In this document: piece after piece, positions 35,672-44,745 of the stretch
How positions within the stretch are numbered: the stretch's first letter is position 1
How the letters are laid out: every line of letters starts with the position of its first letter
Assembly: GCF_032062175.1 (NCBI RefSeq)
Contig: NZ_DAMBQK010000023.1
Location: forward strand, 14,278-78,277
Length of the DNA stretch: 64,000 nucleotides
Direction of reading: 5' to 3'
Source of the DNA: Atlantibacter sp032062175
Lineage (GTDB): Bacteria > Pseudomonadota > Gammaproteobacteria > Enterobacterales > Enterobacteriaceae
Translations under genes and position numbers: made by a program
The notes under the pieces: model-generated
Database searches by the model: none
What the model saw: only the letters and a program-made list of their open reading frames with translations
Told to the model about the DNA's origin: nothing

Positions 35672-36652
35672 ATGAAAACTATCCTGATTATCGTCCCTGA
35701 TGGCGGCATGCTGTTCGAAGCCGCCGGTATTGCCGACATCCTGATGCAGGCCAACCGGCTGCATCCCGGTTCGTCCGGCGCGCCCCGTTACCGCATCACT
35801 ATCGCCACGACCCAGCCACACCAGGTGATCCACGGGCAGTCGGGGTTAAACCTGCTGGCGGATCATCGCCTCACTGAACTGGACCCGTTCGAGGCCCGCG
35901 ACACCATTATGATCACCGGGCGCGGCACCCATCTGGACGAGCGCGACGCGGTAGCAAGCTGGGTGCACATGGCCGCGCCTCATGCACGGCGCGTGGCGTC
36001 AATCTGCGGCGGCGCGATGCTGCTGGCGCAGGCGGGTTTGCTGGATGGCCGCCGCGCCACCACCCACTGGCGCTTGCTGGAAACCCTACAGGCAACGTAC
36101 CCGCAGGTTAAAGTAGAAAGCGGCCCGCTGTACGTGCAGGATGGCCCGATGTGGACCTCCGGTGGCGTCAGCTCCGGCTTTGATTTAACCCTGGCGCTGG
36201 TGGAAGAGGACTACGGCTTTACCCTTGCCCGGGACGTGGCCCAGGATATGGTGATGTACCTGCGCCGTCCCGGCGGGCAGTTACAGTTCAGCCGTTATAA
36301 GCTCGATCAGGCCGCGCATGACGGTCCAGTGGGCGAGCTGCAAACCTGGATCCTGGCGAACCTCGCAGAGGATCTGTCGGTAGAAAATCTGGCGCAGCGC
36401 GTCGCCATGAGCCCGCGCAACTTCACCCGCGTTTTCACCCGGGAAGCCGGCGTCTCCCCTGCCCGCTACGTCGCCGAAGCCCGTCTGGCCGCCGCCCGCG
36501 ACCGGCTGGAGCAAACCACCGAAACCCTGGAGCGCATCGCACAGATCACCGGTTTCGGCAGCAGTATCAATCTACGGCGTATTTTCGAGAAACAGTTGCA
36601 CCTTACCCCCGGCGAATACCGCCAGCGCTTCCACTGCCGCAAATTGGCGTAA
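35672..36652 (+). CDS. GlxA-family transcriptional regulator (DJ-1/PfpI + AraC HTH)
   Basis: Regulator of 326 residues: an N-terminal DJ-1/PfpI-type glutamine-amidotransferase-like domain (LIIVPDGGMLFEAAGIADIL ... ASICGGAMLLAQAGLLDG with the Cys at the usual nucleophile site) and a C-terminal AraC double helix-turn-helix (LAQRVAMSPRNFTRVFTRE, IAQITGFGSSINLRRIF). I chose the ATG at 35672 after AGGA; an ATG at 35570 has no ribosome binding site. A TTGACT-N16-TACATT element (35637-35664) would place transcription start almost at the ATG. It sits between xfp and a GAPDH gene and may control them; the effector is unknown. Confidence 0.9.
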   Translation: MKTILIIVPDGGMLFEAAGIADILMQANRLHPGSSGAPRYRITIATTQPHQVIHGQSGLNLLADHRLTELDPFEARDTIMITGRGTHLDERDAVASWVHMAAPHARRVASICGGAMLLAQAGLLDGRRATTHWRLLETLQATYPQVKVESGPLYVQDGPMWTSGGVSSGFDLTLALVEEDYGFTLARDVAQDMVMYLRRPGGQLQFSRYKLDQAAHDGPVGELQTWILANLAEDLSVENLAQRVAMSPRNFTRVFTREAGVSPARYVAEARLAAARDRLEQTTETLERIAQITGFGSSINLRRIFEKQLHLTPGEYRQRFHCRKLA

Positions 36653-36730
36653 AGTGATCCTTTTTTGTCATTTACGCCATTACGCCTGACGCCTACCCTG
36701 ATGGCAGAAACCGCACATCAGGAGGTAACT

Positions 36731-37741
36731 ATGTTAAAGATCGGCATTAACGGCTTTGGCCGCATTGGGCGCAACGTCTTCCGGGCAGCCCTGAAAGATC
36801 AACAGGTCGAGATCGTGGCGATTAACGACCTGACCGACAGCAAGACCCTGGCGCACCTGCTGAAGTACGACTCCCTGCTGGGCACCCTGCCGCTTGCGGT
36901 CGAAGCAGGCGAAGGCGAACTACGCATCGACGGTAAAGCGGTGAAAGTGTTCTCCCAACGTGATCCGGCGGAAATCCCGTGGCGCAGCGTTGGCGTGGAT
37001 ATCGTGATTGAAGCCACCGGGTTCTTTACCGAACGCGAAAAAGCGGCGGTACACATTACCCACGGCGGCGCAAAGCGCGTCATCATCTCGGCCCCGGCAA
37101 AAAACGACGACATTACCGTGGTGATGGGCGTAAACCATCAGCAGTACGATCCCGGGAAGCATTTTGTGGTCAGCAACGGCAGTTGCACCACCAACGGACT
37201 GGCTCCGGCGGCGCAGGTGCTGCACCAAACATTTGGCATTGAACATGGCCTGATGAACACCACGCACGCCTACACCAACAGCCAGGCGCTGCATGACCAG
37301 CCGGAAAAAGATCTGCGCGGCGCGCGGGCCGCTGCCCTGTCGATTGTTCCCTATTCCAGCGGCGCGGCGAAAGCGCTCGGCAAAGTGATCCCGGAACTTG
37401 ACGGTCGGCTGACCGGGTATTCACTGCGCGTACCGGTTCCGGTGGTATCGATTGTCGATTTAACCGTGACGCTGAAACGCAATGTCACCGCTGAAGAGGT
37501 CAACGCCGCCTTCCGCGCCGCCGCCAGCGACGGCCCGTTGCAGGGGATTTTGGGATACAGCGAGGAGCCGTTGGTTTCCAGCGATTATCAGGGCGATGCC
37601 CGTTCATCGATTATCGACGGGCTGTCAACGCTGGTCATCGGCGGCAATCTGGTGAAAATCCTCGCCTGGTATGATAACGAATGGGCGTTCTCCCGACGCC
37701 TGATTGACCTTGCCTGCCTGATGGAACAACGCGGGCTGTAA
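36731..37741 (+). CDS. Type I glyceraldehyde-3-phosphate dehydrogenase
   Basis: Oxidises glyceraldehyde 3-phosphate to 1,3-bisphosphoglycerate. The 336 residues start at the ATG at 36731 with GGAGGT upstream. The NAD domain is INGFGRIGRNVFRAAL; the catalytic Cys152 is in NGSCTTNGLAP. The second cysteine of the usual SCTTNC motif is Gly here. The active-site His is in NTTHAYTNSQ and the C terminus has WYDNEWAFSRR. The NDLTD segment after strand 2 looks like Gram-positive-type GapA more than E. coli GapA, so this is probably an additional paralogue rather than gapA itself. Upstream phosphoketolase yields its substrate. Confidence 0.92.
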   Translation: MLKIGINGFGRIGRNVFRAALKDQQVEIVAINDLTDSKTLAHLLKYDSLLGTLPLAVEAGEGELRIDGKAVKVFSQRDPAEIPWRSVGVDIVIEATGFFTEREKAAVHITHGGAKRVIISAPAKNDDITVVMGVNHQQYDPGKHFVVSNGSCTTNGLAPAAQVLHQTFGIEHGLMNTTHAYTNSQALHDQPEKDLRGARAAALSIVPYSSGAAKALGKVIPELDGRLTGYSLRVPVPVVSIVDLTVTLKRNVTAEEVNAAFRAAASDGPLQGILGYSEEPLVSSDYQGDARSSIIDGLSTLVIGGNLVKILAWYDNEWAFSRRLIDLACLMEQRGL

Positions 37742-37751
37742 GCACGCTTGC

Positions 37752-37787
37752 ATCGCCATCTGGCAACACGTCAGATGGCGATTTTTT
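37752..37787 (+). terminator. Terminator after the GAPDH gene
   Basis: ATCGCCATCTG / CAGATGGCGAT 11-bp stem, 9-base loop, then six T. Confidence 0.9.
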
Positions 37788-37824
37788 GTTTACACGCCAG
37801 GCCCGATCCCGCCTGCCCTGGCGA

Positions 37825-37862
37825 TTACAAACTTGTACATCGTAAAGTTACAAACTTGTACA
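37825..37862. promoter_or_regulatory. Duplicated palindromic operator-like element upstream of crtE
   Basis: TTACAAACTTGTACA occurs twice as an exact 15-base direct repeat (37825-37839 and 37848-37862) with a 23-base period. Each copy contains the near-palindrome TACAA-AC-TTGTA. It lies 80-118 bases before crtE and no gene covers it. It is likely the binding site of a crt regulator; no candidate regulator gene for it is in the window. Confidence 0.6.
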
Positions 37863-37942
37863 CCGCATTACTGGCGAACCCCCGCGCCGCAGTCTACGGT
37901 TAAACACATACTCAAGTCTGTTTCCATGGCGGTCCCTCATCA

Positions 37943-38863
37943 ATGAGCGAGAATCAAAACACCCCGTCCGGTGGCGTGTCGGTCCACGAAATCAAAAGCA
38001 CTATCGAGCATCACCTCAGCGGATTACTGAACAGTTGCGACAGTAAAACCGCAGTGGGCATGGCGATGCAGGAGAGCGTCTTAGGACCAGGAAAACGGAT
38101 CCGCCCCCTGATGATGATGCTGATCGCGCACGACCTGGGGTATCCGGGCGAAAAGAAGACCCTGCTGGATCTGGCCTGCGCCGTGGAGATGATCCATAGC
38201 GCCTCGCTGATCCTCGACGATATCCCCTGTATGGACAACGCGGACATGCGGCGCGGCAAGCCGACCATCCATAAAAAATATGGCGAAAGCGTGGCGATCC
38301 TCGCAGCGATTGGCCTGCTGACCAAAGCCTTCGCGCAGGTCTCTGCCGCCAGCGGGTTGAGCGGCGAACAAAAAGCGCGCGTGGTGGGCGCGCTGGCGAA
38401 TGCGGTTGGTGAACAAGGGCTGGTGCTCGGCCAGTTTCGCGATCTCGCGGGCGTCGGGCACACCCAGAATATCAACGACATTACCGCCACCAACGATTTG
38501 AAAACCGGGGTGCTGTTTATTGCCATGTTGCAGGTGATCGCCCTTGCCGCCAGCGCCAGCGACGCCACCCACCAGCGGTTATCGGCGTTCGCCACCGATT
38601 TTGGTCAACTGTTTCAACTGCTGGATGACCTGTCAGATTCTCACTTCACCACCGGGAAAGACCGCAACAAAGATGCCGGTAAGCCGACGCTGGTGAACGT
38701 GCTGGGCCGGGAACGGGTTTGCGATCGGGTTTATCACCATTTTCATTCCGCCAATGAACACCTGGCCGCCGTGTGCGTGGCCGGGCAGGAAACCCGCCAG
38801 TTTATTCACGCCTGGTTAACTCTTACGCTGGCGGGAGAAAAACCCGCCATGAAAAGCGCCTGA
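37943..38863 (+). CDS. crtE: Geranylgeranyl diphosphate synthase CrtE
   Basis: Prenyltransferase making GGPP from IPP and FPP, the entry to the carotenoid pathway. The 306-residue product carries the first Asp-rich motif LILDDIPCMDNADMRRGKPT and the second LLDDLSDSHFTTGKD, and the substrate-binding GPGKRIRP. First gene of the plus-strand crt cluster, with an upstream operator-like repeat. The ribosome binding site is weak. Confidence 0.96.
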   Translation: MSENQNTPSGGVSVHEIKSTIEHHLSGLLNSCDSKTAVGMAMQESVLGPGKRIRPLMMMLIAHDLGYPGEKKTLLDLACAVEMIHSASLILDDIPCMDNADMRRGKPTIHKKYGESVAILAAIGLLTKAFAQVSAASGLSGEQKARVVGALANAVGEQGLVLGQFRDLAGVGHTQNINDITATNDLKTGVLFIAMLQVIALAASASDATHQRLSAFATDFGQLFQLLDDLSDSHFTTGKDRNKDAGKPTLVNVLGRERVCDRVYHHFHSANEHLAAVCVAGQETRQFIHAWLTLTLAGEKPAMKSA

Positions 38864-38909
38864 TCAACCCCTTTAGACACTCGTTTACCAGCCAGGTTGG
38901 AGGAATACC

Positions 38910-39953
38910 ATGGCGTTGAAACACCAGGGAATTGTACAGAGGAAAAACGATCATCTGGACATTATCCTTAACTCTCCACAGGACGTGACGGGGACATCCA
39001 CCGGCTTTGAACACTGGCGTTTTGTGCATTGCGCCCTGCCAGAAATTGATTACCAGGCCATTGATTTATCCAGCCAGTTTCTCGGCAAAACCCTGAATGC
39101 GCCGTTGCTGATAAGCTCCATGACCGGCGGCGCGCAGCGCTCGAAATTTATCAATCACCATCTGGCGGAAGCGGCCCAGGAGCTGCGGGTTGCCATGGGC
39201 GTAGGTTCACAGCGCATCGCCCTGGAAGGCAAGTCTGACAGCGGCATCGACAAGTCGCTGCGCAGGCTGGCACCCGACATTCCGCTGATGGCGAATCTGG
39301 GCGCAGCGCAGCTGGCGGGTGAAAAAGGCATCGACGCGGCACGGCGGGTGGTAGAGATGATTGAAGCCGACGCGCTGATTGTCCATCTCAACCCCTTGCA
39401 GGAAATGCTCCAGGCCGATGGCGACCACGACTGGGCCGGCAAACTCGACGCCATCGCCCAGGTGGTGCGTTATCTTGATGTGCCGGTCGTGGTCAAGGAA
39501 GTGGGTGCCGGTATTTCTGCCACCGTCGCTGGCAGGCTGATTGATGCTGGCGTCAGCGCCATTGACGTGGCGGGCGCAGGCGGCACCAGTTGGGCGGCGG
39601 TTGAAGGCAAACGCGCGGAAGATCCGCACTTGCGGGCGCTGGCGATGGCCTTCGCCGACTGGGGCATTCCTACCGCCGAGGCGGTTAAGGCAATTGCCGG
39701 GGCGTACCCGGAGGCCACGCTGATCGCCTCCGGCGGCATCCGCACCGGTATTGATGTGGCGAAAGCGCTACGGCTCGGGGCCAGCCTCGCCGGACAGGCA
39801 GCGGCGATCCTTGATAGCGCCACCGAATCCAGTCAGGCGGTGGTAGCGCGTTTTTCCCTGACCATCGATCAGTTAAAACTGGCCTGTTTCTGCACCGGCA
39901 GCCCTAGCCTGGAGGCACTGAAACGCGCTGACATCATCTGGTGCGGTCGCTGA
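38910..39953 (+). CDS. idi: Type 2 isopentenyl-diphosphate delta-isomerase (Fni)
   Basis: FMN- and NADPH-dependent isomerase interconverting IPP and DMAPP; type 2 fold, unrelated to E. coli Idi. It has 347 residues with N-terminal RKNDHLDI, FEHWRFVHCALPEID, LISSMTGGA, GVGSQRIALE and C-terminal glycine-rich flavin site IASGGIRTGIDVAKALRLGA. The product ratio serves CrtE. GGAGGAA precedes the ATG. Its presence between crtE and crtX is the arrangement known from Pantoea agglomerans and Cronobacter. Confidence 0.96.
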   Translation: MALKHQGIVQRKNDHLDIILNSPQDVTGTSTGFEHWRFVHCALPEIDYQAIDLSSQFLGKTLNAPLLISSMTGGAQRSKFINHHLAEAAQELRVAMGVGSQRIALEGKSDSGIDKSLRRLAPDIPLMANLGAAQLAGEKGIDAARRVVEMIEADALIVHLNPLQEMLQADGDHDWAGKLDAIAQVVRYLDVPVVVKEVGAGISATVAGRLIDAGVSAIDVAGAGGTSWAAVEGKRAEDPHLRALAMAFADWGIPTAEAVKAIAGAYPEATLIASGGIRTGIDVAKALRLGASLAGQAAAILDSATESSQAVVARFSLTIDQLKLACFCTGSPSLEALKRADIIWCGR

Positions 39954-39954
39954 C

Positions 39955-41211
39955 ATGAGCCATTTTGCCATTATCGTACCGCCGTTATTCAGCCATATCC
40001 GGGCGATGGAAGCGCTGGCGCTGCACCTGAGCGGTAAAGGGCATCGGCTAACGTTTATTGTTAGCCCGGAACTGATCGCCCGCGATAATCCGCGCATCAG
40101 CGGCTGTACGCCGCTGCCGGAGGCGATTCGCGAAGCCCAGCAGCGCTTTCGCGACCCTGCCGCGCGCACCTTTTTCCGCATCGCCGGCACGCTCGCCGGG
40201 CATACCGACGCGCTGTGCCGTGAGCTGCCGGGCCTGTTAAAACGTTTGCAGGTGGACGGCGTCATAGCCGACCAGATGGAGCCGGCAGGCGGGCTGGTCA
40301 GCAGCTATCTGGGGCTGCCGTTCGTGTCAGCGGCCTGCGCCCTGCCCGTCAACCGTGAACCAGACTTACCGCTGCCGGTGATGCCCTTCAACTATGCCGA
40401 TGATGACGCGGCCCGCAAGCTCTACGCAGGCAGCGAGCGGGTGTATGACCGGTTGATGCAGGCGCATTACCGGGTGATCGACAATTACAGCCGCCGCTTT
40501 GGATTGCCAGGTCGCTATCGGCTGGATCACTGCCTGTCGCCGCTGGCCCAGGTGGCCCAGGGCGCTGCGGCGTTTGATTTCCCGCGCCGCGCCCTGCCCG
40601 ACCATTTTCACTATATCGGCGCGTTTCAGTCGGTGGACGCGACGCAGCCCCCGCTCCGCAATCCCAGGCCGGTGGCGTACGCCACGCTGGGCACGCTGCA
40701 CGGACACCACTATTCGCTGCTGCGCACGCTGGCGCGGGCCTGCCATCTGGCGGGCGTCGAAGTGACGATATCCCACTGCGGCGGGCTGGACGCCGCGCAG
40801 GCCGACGGACTGTACCGTAACGGCGCGCATCGCGTTGAGCGTTTTGTTCCCCAACGCGACGTTATTCTCAACGCCGATCTGATTCTGTGCCATGCCGGGT
40901 TCAACACCGTGCTGGAAGGCATTGCCGCCCGGCGCCCGCTGATGGTGATGCCGGTGGCGTTCGATCAGCCTGCCGTGGCGGCGCGGGTGACGTATCACAA
41001 TCTGGGGCGACGGGTTTCCCGGCTGGCGACGGCCTCAGCCATCGCCAGGGAGATCACCGCGCTGCTGGACGACAATAACGGCGTGGGCAAACGGCTGGAA
41101 GAGACCAGCCAGGCGTTGCGTGACGCGGGCGGCGCAGCGCGGGCGGCGGCTCTCGTTGAACAGGCACTGCTCACCGGACGCCCGGTTTATCGCGGGACGG
41201 GGCAGCCATGA
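39955..41211 (+). CDS. crtX: Zeaxanthin glucosyltransferase CrtX
   Basis: UDP-glucose-dependent GT1-family glycosyltransferase that glucosylates zeaxanthin. It has 418 residues. The N-terminal acceptor domain begins FAIIVPPLFSHIRAMEALALHL. The C-terminal nucleotide-sugar signature is FVPQRDVILNADLILCHAGFNTVLEGIAARRPLMVMPVAFDQP (read as HAGFNTVLEGIAARRPL and MPVAFDQP). Starts one base after the idi stop and overlaps crtY by 4 bases (ATGA). Confidence 0.95.
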   Translation: MSHFAIIVPPLFSHIRAMEALALHLSGKGHRLTFIVSPELIARDNPRISGCTPLPEAIREAQQRFRDPAARTFFRIAGTLAGHTDALCRELPGLLKRLQVDGVIADQMEPAGGLVSSYLGLPFVSAACALPVNREPDLPLPVMPFNYADDDAARKLYAGSERVYDRLMQAHYRVIDNYSRRFGLPGRYRLDHCLSPLAQVAQGAAAFDFPRRALPDHFHYIGAFQSVDATQPPLRNPRPVAYATLGTLHGHHYSLLRTLARACHLAGVEVTISHCGGLDAAQADGLYRNGAHRVERFVPQRDVILNADLILCHAGFNTVLEGIAARRPLMVMPVAFDQPAVAARVTYHNLGRRVSRLATASAIAREITALLDDNNGVGKRLEETSQALRDAGGAARAAALVEQALLTGRPVYRGTGQP

Positions 41212-42344
41212 GCCTGGACCTGATTTTAGTGGGCGCAGGCCTGGCGAACGGCCTGATCGCCTGGCGTTTAAAACAGCGCCATCCCCGAATGAACATTTTG
41301 TTGCTTGAACAAGGGGCGTCGCCGGGGGGTAACCATACCTGGTCGTTTCATCACCACGATCTCAGCGCCGGGCAGCATCAATGGATCGCCCCACTGGTGG
41401 CCCACCACTGGCCCGGTTATCAGGTGATTTTCCCGGAGTTGATGCGCGATATCGATCAGCCCTATTACACCGTCACCTCCGACCGCTTTGCGAGCCGGTT
41501 GCGCGAGGCGCTGGGCGACAATCTGTGGCTGAATTGCCCGGTCGCTGCCGTCACGCCAGACAGCGTAAAACTGGCCGATGGCACCACGCTGCGCGCCCGG
41601 GCGGTGATTGACGGGCGTGGCCAGCGCGCCATGCCCGGCTGGCGCTGCGCCTGGCAACTGTTCGTCGGACAGGAGTGGCGGCTTGCCGAGCCGCACGGCT
41701 TAACGCGCCCGCTGTTGATGGATGCCACCGTGGCCCAGCACAACGCCTACCGGTTTTTCTATTTACTGCCGCTGACGCCCGACACGCTGCTGATTGAGGA
41801 CACCCGCTTTAGCAACGCGCCTGACTTAGCGGCGGAACCCTATCGCGACGCCATCCGCCAGTACGCCGCACAGCACGGCCTGGTACTGGAGCAACTGCTG
41901 CGTGAAGAAACCGGCTGCCTGCCGCTGACGCTGGCGGGCGACGCGCCGCTGCACGCCAGCCAGCCCTGTTCCGGGATGCGCGCCGGATTGTTCCATGCGG
42001 TCACCGGCTACTCTCTGCCGCTGGCGGCGCAGCTTGCCGACGCCATCGTTGAACAGGATCGTATCGACGCGCCAGGCCTGCACCGGCTGGTTCAGGGGAT
42101 GGCGACCCGCCAGTGGCGCAGCCAGAAATTCCTGCGCCTGCTCAACCGGATGCTGTTTCTGGCAGGCCAGGCGGATCGCCGCTGGCAGGTGATGCAAAAA
42201 TTTTATCGCTTACCCGATGCCACCATCGCCCGCTTCTACGCCGGTAACCTGACGCTGACCGATAAAGCGCGAATACTAACAGGCAAGCCTCCCGTCCCCG
42301 TTTTCGGGGCGCTACGGGCGGCGATAAACACAGGGAATAAATAA
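41208..42344 (+). CDS. crtY: Lycopene beta-cyclase CrtY
   Basis: Membrane-associated FAD/NADPH-dependent cyclase turning lycopene into beta-carotene. It has 378 residues. The N-terminal dinucleotide motif is LILVGAGLANGLIAWRL; further family motifs are GNHTWSFH, DGRG and GMRAGLFHAVTGYSLPLA. Stop and crtI start share one base (TAATG). Confidence 0.95.
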   Translation: MSLDLILVGAGLANGLIAWRLKQRHPRMNILLLEQGASPGGNHTWSFHHHDLSAGQHQWIAPLVAHHWPGYQVIFPELMRDIDQPYYTVTSDRFASRLREALGDNLWLNCPVAAVTPDSVKLADGTTLRARAVIDGRGQRAMPGWRCAWQLFVGQEWRLAEPHGLTRPLLMDATVAQHNAYRFFYLLPLTPDTLLIEDTRFSNAPDLAAEPYRDAIRQYAAQHGLVLEQLLREETGCLPLTLAGDAPLHASQPCSGMRAGLFHAVTGYSLPLAAQLADAIVEQDRIDAPGLHRLVQGMATRQWRSQKFLRLLNRMLFLAGQADRRWQVMQKFYRLPDATIARFYAGNLTLTDKARILTGKPPVPVFGALRAAINTGNK

Positions 42345-43822
42345 TGAAAAAAACCGTGGTGATTGGCGCAGGATTCGGCGGGCTGGCGCTCGCCATCCGC
42401 TTACAGGCGGCGGGCATCCAGACTACGCTGCTGGAACAGCGCGATAAGCCCGGCGGGCGCGCTTATGTTTATCACGACCAGGGGTTTACCTTTGACGCGG
42501 GACCGACGGTGATCACCGATCCCAGCGCGCTGGAGGAGCTGTTCGTCAGCGCGGGAAAGCGGCTGGAGGATTACGTCGAACTGCTGCCGGTCGATCCGTT
42601 TTACCGGCTGTGCTGGGAGGACGGCAAGCGCTTCGACTACAACAATAACCAGGCGCTACTCCAGCAGCAAATCGCCGACTTTAACCCGGCGGACGTGCAG
42701 GGTTACGCCCGCTTTCTGGATTATTCCAGAGCGGTGTTTAAAGAGGGCTACCTGCGGCTCGGCGCAACGCCGTTTTTGCACATCAGCGATATGGTCAAAG
42801 TCAGCCCGCAGTTGATGCGGCTACGCGCCTGGGAGAACGTCTACCAGGCGGTGTCGCGGTTTATCCAGGACGACCACTTGCGCCAGGCGTTTTCGTTTCA
42901 CTCCCTGCTGGTAGGCGGCAACCCGTTTGCCACCTCGGCGATCTATACCCTGATCCACGCCCTGGAGCGGGAATGGGGCGTCTGGTTCCCACGCGGCGGC
43001 ACCGGGGCGCTGGTCAACGGCATGGTGAAGCTGTTTACCGATTTGGGCGGCACGCTGGAGCTGAACACGGCGGTTGAGCGCATCGAAGTGAATCAGCAGA
43101 AAGTCACTCAGGTGGTGGCCCAGGACGGACGCGTATTCGCCGCCGACGCGGTAGCCTCCAATGCCGATGTGGTGAACACCTATCAAAAGCTGCTCGGCCA
43201 CAATCCGCACGGCAAAGCCAAAGGCGAGAAGCTGGCCGGGAAGCGCATGAGCAACTCGCTGTTCGTGCTGTACTTCGGTCTGAACGCGCCGCACCCGCAG
43301 CTGGCGCACCACACGATTTGCTTCGGGCCGCGCTACAAGGAACTGGTACAGGAGATCTTTAACGGCTCCACGCTGCCGGACGATTTTTCGCTGTATCTCC
43401 ACTCGCCGTGCGCTACGGATCCGTCGCTGGCCCCGCCGGGCTGCGGCGCGTTTTACGTGCTGACGCCGGTCCCGCATCTGGGTAATGCCCCGCTTGACTG
43501 GCGCGTGGAAGGCCCGGCGCTGCGCGAGCGGATTTTCGACTACCTGGAGCGGCGCTATATGCCGAACCTGCGCCAGCAACTGGTGACGCACCGCATCTTC
43601 ACGCCGGATGATTTCCAGCACACCCTGGGCGCGCATCTGGGATCGGCGTTTTCCCTCGAGCCTTTGCTGACCCAGAGCGCCTGGTTCCGGCCGCATAATC
43701 GCGATGAGCATCTGCAAAACCTGTATCTGGTGGGCGCAGGAACCCATCCCGGCGCGGGTATTCCTGGGGTGATCGGCTCGGCGAAAGCCACAGCGCGGCT
43801 GATGCTGGAGGATCTGGCATGA
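42344..43822 (+). CDS. crtI: Phytoene desaturase CrtI
   Basis: FAD-dependent bacterial-type desaturase that carries phytoene through four desaturations to lycopene. It has 492 residues. N-terminal FAD motif VVIGAGFGGLALAIRL followed by DKPGGRAYVY; the C-terminal bacterial desaturase signature is NLYLVGAGTHPGAGIPGVIGSAKAT (key part GAGTHPGAGIPGV). Overlaps crtB by 4 bases. Confidence 0.97.
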   Translation: MKKTVVIGAGFGGLALAIRLQAAGIQTTLLEQRDKPGGRAYVYHDQGFTFDAGPTVITDPSALEELFVSAGKRLEDYVELLPVDPFYRLCWEDGKRFDYNNNQALLQQQIADFNPADVQGYARFLDYSRAVFKEGYLRLGATPFLHISDMVKVSPQLMRLRAWENVYQAVSRFIQDDHLRQAFSFHSLLVGGNPFATSAIYTLIHALEREWGVWFPRGGTGALVNGMVKLFTDLGGTLELNTAVERIEVNQQKVTQVVAQDGRVFAADAVASNADVVNTYQKLLGHNPHGKAKGEKLAGKRMSNSLFVLYFGLNAPHPQLAHHTICFGPRYKELVQEIFNGSTLPDDFSLYLHSPCATDPSLAPPGCGAFYVLTPVPHLGNAPLDWRVEGPALRERIFDYLERRYMPNLRQQLVTHRIFTPDDFQHTLGAHLGSAFSLEPLLTQSAWFRPHNRDEHLQNLYLVGAGTHPGAGIPGVIGSAKATARLMLEDLA

Positions 43823-44745
43823 ACCAGCCGCTATTGCGCCACGCAGCCAACACCATGCGCAGCGGCTCGAAGAGTTTTGATGCCGCCGCCCGGCTGTTTG
43901 ACGCCGAAACCCGCCGCAGCGTGCTGATGCTCTACACCTGGTGCCGCTACTGTGATGACGCTATCGATAATCAGATTGCCGGTTTTGCCGCACCTGCGCC
44001 CGCCAGCGACTCCCCGGTCCAGCGGCTGATGCAGTTGCGTACCGCGACCCAGCAGGTGTATCAGGGCTACGCGATGAGTGAGCCGGCATTTGCCGCGTTG
44101 CAGGACGTGACGGTGCGCCACCATATTCCCGCCAGATGGCCGCTGGAACACCTGGAGGGCTTCGCGATGGACGTGCGCGGGGAGCGTTATCACACGATCG
44201 ACGATACCCTGCGCTACTGTTACCACGTGGCGGGCGTGGTAGGCCTGATGATGGCGCATATCATGGGCGTGCGCGACGAGCGAGTGCTGGACAGGGCCTG
44301 CGATTTGGGGCTGGCGTTTCAGTTAACCAATATCGCGAGGGATGTCATTGAAGACGCCGAGGCCGGACGCTGCTATCTCCCGCAACAGTGGTTAGCGGAG
44401 CAGGCTTTGGATGCAGAAAACTTTCATTTAGCGGAAAACCGGGCGGCGCTGTTTCGCGTGGTGGCGCGCCTGCTGGACGAGGCGGAGCCTTATTATATTT
44501 CCGCGCTGGCGGGGTTGCCTGCCCTGCCCCTGCGCTCCCGCTGGGCGATTGCCACTGCCCGGGACGTGTACCGCGCGATTGGGAGCAAAGTCGCTGACGC
44601 CGGGGTAAACGCCTGGGATAGCCGCCAGCACACCGGTAAAACGGAAAAGCTGGCGCTGTTGCTCAAAGGCGCGGGGCGCGCGGCGATTGCGCCGGTGGCG
44701 GCTCGCTCACCGCGTCCTGATTCACTGTGGCAGCGCCCCGTTTAG
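43819..44745 (+). CDS. crtB: Phytoene synthase CrtB
   Basis: Squalene/phytoene synthase family enzyme condensing two GGPP to phytoene. It has 308 residues. Two Asp-rich motifs: YCDDAIDNQ and NIARDVIEDAEAGRCYLP; also RYCYHVAGVVGLMM-like YCYHVAGVVGLMM. Last plus-strand crt gene. Its final 83 bases overlap the convergent crtZ, so the two mRNAs are complementary at their 3' ends. Confidence 0.96.
   Translation: MNQPLLRHAANTMRSGSKSFDAAARLFDAETRRSVLMLYTWCRYCDDAIDNQIAGFAAPAPASDSPVQRLMQLRTATQQVYQGYAMSEPAFAALQDVTVRHHIPARWPLEHLEGFAMDVRGERYHTIDDTLRYCYHVAGVVGLMMAHIMGVRDERVLDRACDLGLAFQLTNIARDVIEDAEAGRCYLPQQWLAEQALDAENFHLAENRAALFRVVARLLDEAEPYYISALAGLPALPLRSRWAIATARDVYRAIGSKVADAGVNAWDSRQHTGKTEKLALLLKGAGRAAIAPVAARSPRPDSLWQRPV

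Noticed and set aside
42821..43747. Minus-strand open frame of 308 codons opposite crtI
   Set aside because: Antisense shadow of crtI.
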